Shown in pieces: positions 62,203-64,000 of a DNA stretch of 64,000 nt (its first letter is position 1; each line of letters begins with the position of its first letter). The notes beneath the pieces are model-generated. The model saw only the letters and a list, made by a program, of their open reading frames with translations. It did no database searches and had not been told where the DNA came from. Source of the DNA: JAMXLO01 sp963794185 (GTDB lineage: Bacteria > Pseudomonadota > Alphaproteobacteria > Acetobacterales > Acetobacteraceae); the NCBI GenBank assembly GCA_963794185.1, contig CAWCDM010000096.1:1-64000 (forward strand), written 5' to 3'. The translations under genes were made by a program, and so were the position numbers.

Positions 62203-64000
62203 TTAGACGGAAAAATACTTCGCGTTGGGGTTGAGCACGACGATCGCGCTGGTGGATTGCTCCGGGTGGAGCTGGAACTCCTCGGACAGCGACAGGCCAA
62301 TGCGCTCGGCGCCCAGCAGGGACAGGATCGGCACCTGATCCTCCAGCTTCGGACAGGCCGGATAGCCGAACGAGTAGCGCGAGCCGCGGTAGCCCTGCGA
62401 CAGCATCTTCTCCATGTCGCGGTCGTCCTCGGCCGCGAAGCCAAGCTCCGCGCGGATGCGCTTGTGGACGTATTCCGCCATCGCCTCCGCCATCTCCACC
62501 GACAGTCCGTGCAGGTAAAGGTAATCCTGGTAGCGGTTGTCCTCGAACCAGGCGCGGGCGAATTCCGACGCCTTCTGGCCCATCGTGACGAGCTGCAGCG
62601 CGATCACGTCGCGTTCGGCATCGTCGACGTCGCGGAAGAAGTCGGCGATGCAGTCGCCGTCCTCCTTGGGCTGGCGCGGCAGGGTGAAGCGGGCGAGTTC
62701 GGAAACGCCGTCCTGGTCGAAGATGATCAGGTCGTTGCCCTGTCCGGCGGCCAGCCAGTAGCCGTAGGCGGCCTGCGGCTTCAGGATCTGCTCGGCCTCG
62801 CACAGGGACAGCATGCGCCGCATCACCGGGCGCAGCTCCTGCTTCGCCCAGCCGAGGAAATCGTCGAGCGAGCGGCCCTGCTTTCGGAAGCCCCACTGGA
62901 ATTGGTACAGGCTGCGCTCGTTGATGAAGGGCACGATCGCCTTGGGCGCGGCCTCGATGGTGCGGGCGCCCCAGAACGGCGGCGCGGCCGGCGGCACGTC
63001 GCGCGTCAGCCGCCGGCGGCGGGCCTGCACCACGGCGACATCCACCGGACGGAACGCGCGCGCATCGGCCTGGCCCAGGGTGCGCGACGGATTGCGCGTC
63101 TTGCCCGCGCGCTTCGACTGCACCGCGGCCAGGTAGTCGTCGAAGCCGTTGCCGACCACCTTGTCCATCAGGTTCAGCCCGTCGAACGCATCGCGGCCAT
63201 AGGCGACGCGGCCGCAGGCATAGGCGCGCACGCAGTCGTCCTCCACGTAGCCGCGGGTCAGCGCGGCGCCGCCGAGCAGCACCGGAACCTCGAGGCCCTG
63301 GCGCGTCATCTCTTCCAGGTTCTCGCGCATCACCACGGTGGACTTCACCAGCAGGCCGGACATGCCGATGGCGTGCGCACGATGCTCCCTCGCCGCCGAC
63401 AGCATGTCGGCGAGCGGCACCTTGATGCCGAGATTGACCACCCGGTAGCCGTTGTTGGTGAGGATGATGTCGACCAGGTTCTTGCCGATGTCGTGCACGT
63501 CACCCTTCACCGTGGCGAGCACGATGGTCCCCTTCTCCTGGCCCTCGACGCGCTCCATGAACGGCTCGAGATAGGCCACCGCCGCCTTCATCGTCTCGGC
63601 GCTCTGCAGCACGAAGGGAAGCTGCATCTTGCCGGCGCCGAACAGATCGCCCACCACCTTCATGCCGTCGAGCAGGACGTTGTTGATGATGTCGAGCGGG
63701 GCGAGCGTCTTCATTGCCTCGTCGAGGTCGGCGGCGAGGCCCTTGCGGTCGCCGTCGATGATGCGGTCCTTCAGCCGGCCCTCCACGGTTTCGGCGCGCT
63801 TCTTCACGACGGCGTCCGCGGCCTTGCGGTCGGCGAACAGCTCCAGCAGCTTCTGCAGCGGGTCGTACCCTTCGGCGCGGCGGTCGAAGATCAGGTCCTC
63901 GGCGACCTTCACCTCCTCTGGCGCGATCACGTGCAGCGGGCGGATTTTCGAAATATGCAGGATGGCGCCGGTCATGCCGGCGCGCACCGCATGCTCCAGG
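62203..64000 (-). CDS. metH: cobalamin-dependent methionine synthase, C-terminal part
   Basis: The frame enters from the right edge; about 598 C-terminal residues are visible. The B12 domain has the cap helices (RIIDGDRKGLAADLDEAMKT) and DVHDIGKNLVDIILTNNGYR, where His is the lower Co ligand, then GMSGLLVKSTVVMRENLEEM. The AdoMet-binding reactivation domain follows (GWAKQELRPVMRRMLSL, RAELGFAAEDDRDMEKML, RYSFGYPACPKLEDQ). It makes methionine from homocysteine and methyl-tetrahydrofolate using B12, and so depends on the B12 import genes 5 kb away. Ends at 62203. Confidence 0.9.
   Translation of the reverse strand, partial: LEHAVRAGMTGAILHISKIRPLHVIAPEEVKVAEDLIFDRRAEGYDPLQKLLELFADRKAADAVVKKRAETVEGRLKDRIIDGDRKGLAADLDEAMKTLAPLDIINNVLLDGMKVVGDLFGAGKMQLPFVLQSAETMKAAVAYLEPFMERVEGQEKGTIVLATVKGDVHDIGKNLVDIILTNNGYRVVNLGIKVPLADMLSAAREHRAHAIGMSGLLVKSTVVMRENLEEMTRQGLEVPVLLGGAALTRGYVEDDCVRAYACGRVAYGRDAFDGLNLMDKVVGNGFDDYLAAVQSKRAGKTRNPSRTLGQADARAFRPVDVAVVQARRRRLTRDVPPAAPPFWGARTIEAAPKAIVPFINERSLYQFQWGFRKQGRSLDDFLGWAKQELRPVMRRMLSLCEAEQILKPQAAYGYWLAAGQGNDLIIFDQDGVSELARFTLPRQPKEDGDCIADFFRDVDDAERDVIALQLVTMGQKASEFARAWFEDNRYQDYLYLHGLSVEMAEAMAEYVHKRIRAELGFAAEDDRDMEKMLSQGYRGSRYSFGYPACPKLEDQVPILSLLGAERIGLSLSEEFQLHPEQSTSAIVVLNPNAKYFSV

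Noticed and set aside
61964..62896. Reverse frame overlapping the end of metH
   Set aside because: Out of frame with the clear MetH C-terminus and full of Arg/Gly/Pro; a shadow.

Overview
The window looks like chromosomal DNA of a high-GC alphaproteobacterium, most likely Acetobacteraceae or a close Rhodospirillales relative. This rests on codon use, a PQQ-dehydrogenase remnant, DUF2092/DUF1194/DUF1656-type genes, a YejABEF transporter, PduO and MetH, and typical G/C-rich intergenic palindromes. Family calls come from reading the translations; no database search was run.

Left part (1 to about 20.85 kb): a graveyard of broken genes and insertion sequences. It holds a frameshifted PQQ dehydrogenase, a frameshifted PqiB/MCE protein, several broken exported proteins, fragments of conjugation ATPases (VirD4-like, TrbE-like), and remnants of a nitrile hydratase accessory gene, a pirin and a LysR regulator. 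It also holds pieces of IS1380, IS256, IS66, IS1182, IS1634, IS110 and an ISKra4-like element. The IS1182 remnant is split by IS1634 and IS110 material. A tRNA-Pro(CGG) gene lies exactly where this debris ends, with its 3' end facing it, as expected for an old island insertion site.

Right part (20.9 to 64 kb): mostly intact chromosomal genes in compact operons. In order: LOG-type phosphoribohydrolase, cytochrome c', D-aminoacylase-type amidohydrolase, hybrid histidine kinase, LLM flavin oxidoreductase plus UspA, yejABEF followed by an orphan PhnC-like ATPase, an AaeA/AaeX/AaeB-like efflux set, an SDR, a GrdB-like reductase with a CoA transferase (both frameshifted), a CoA transferase/enoyl-CoA hydratase-like pair, DUF1194 and AI-2E proteins (both frameshifted), a GNAT, and an amidohydrolase/DUF35/thiolase operon divergent from a second LLM oxidoreductase.

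The last 11 kb carry a probable cobalamin module: substrate-binding protein, FecCD-type permease, ATPase, TonB and PduO-type adenosyltransferase. A CDF transporter, an OFA transporter, CinA and the C-terminal part of B12-dependent methionine synthase follow. Several genes are joined by 4-base ATGA/GTGA/TTGA overlaps, indicating translational coupling.

Most notable observations: a dispersed palindromic repeat that supplies the start and signal peptide of the periplasmic binding protein; an in-frame amber codon between two small ORFs at 52.6 to 53.3 kb; loss of the signature residues of the CinA deamidase motif and of the crotonase catalytic glutamates; an orphan PhnC-like ATPase coupled to yejF; and many single-base frameshifts, some at homopolymers, leaving open whether they are real decay or assembly errors. 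I found no CRISPR array and no complete new defence system.
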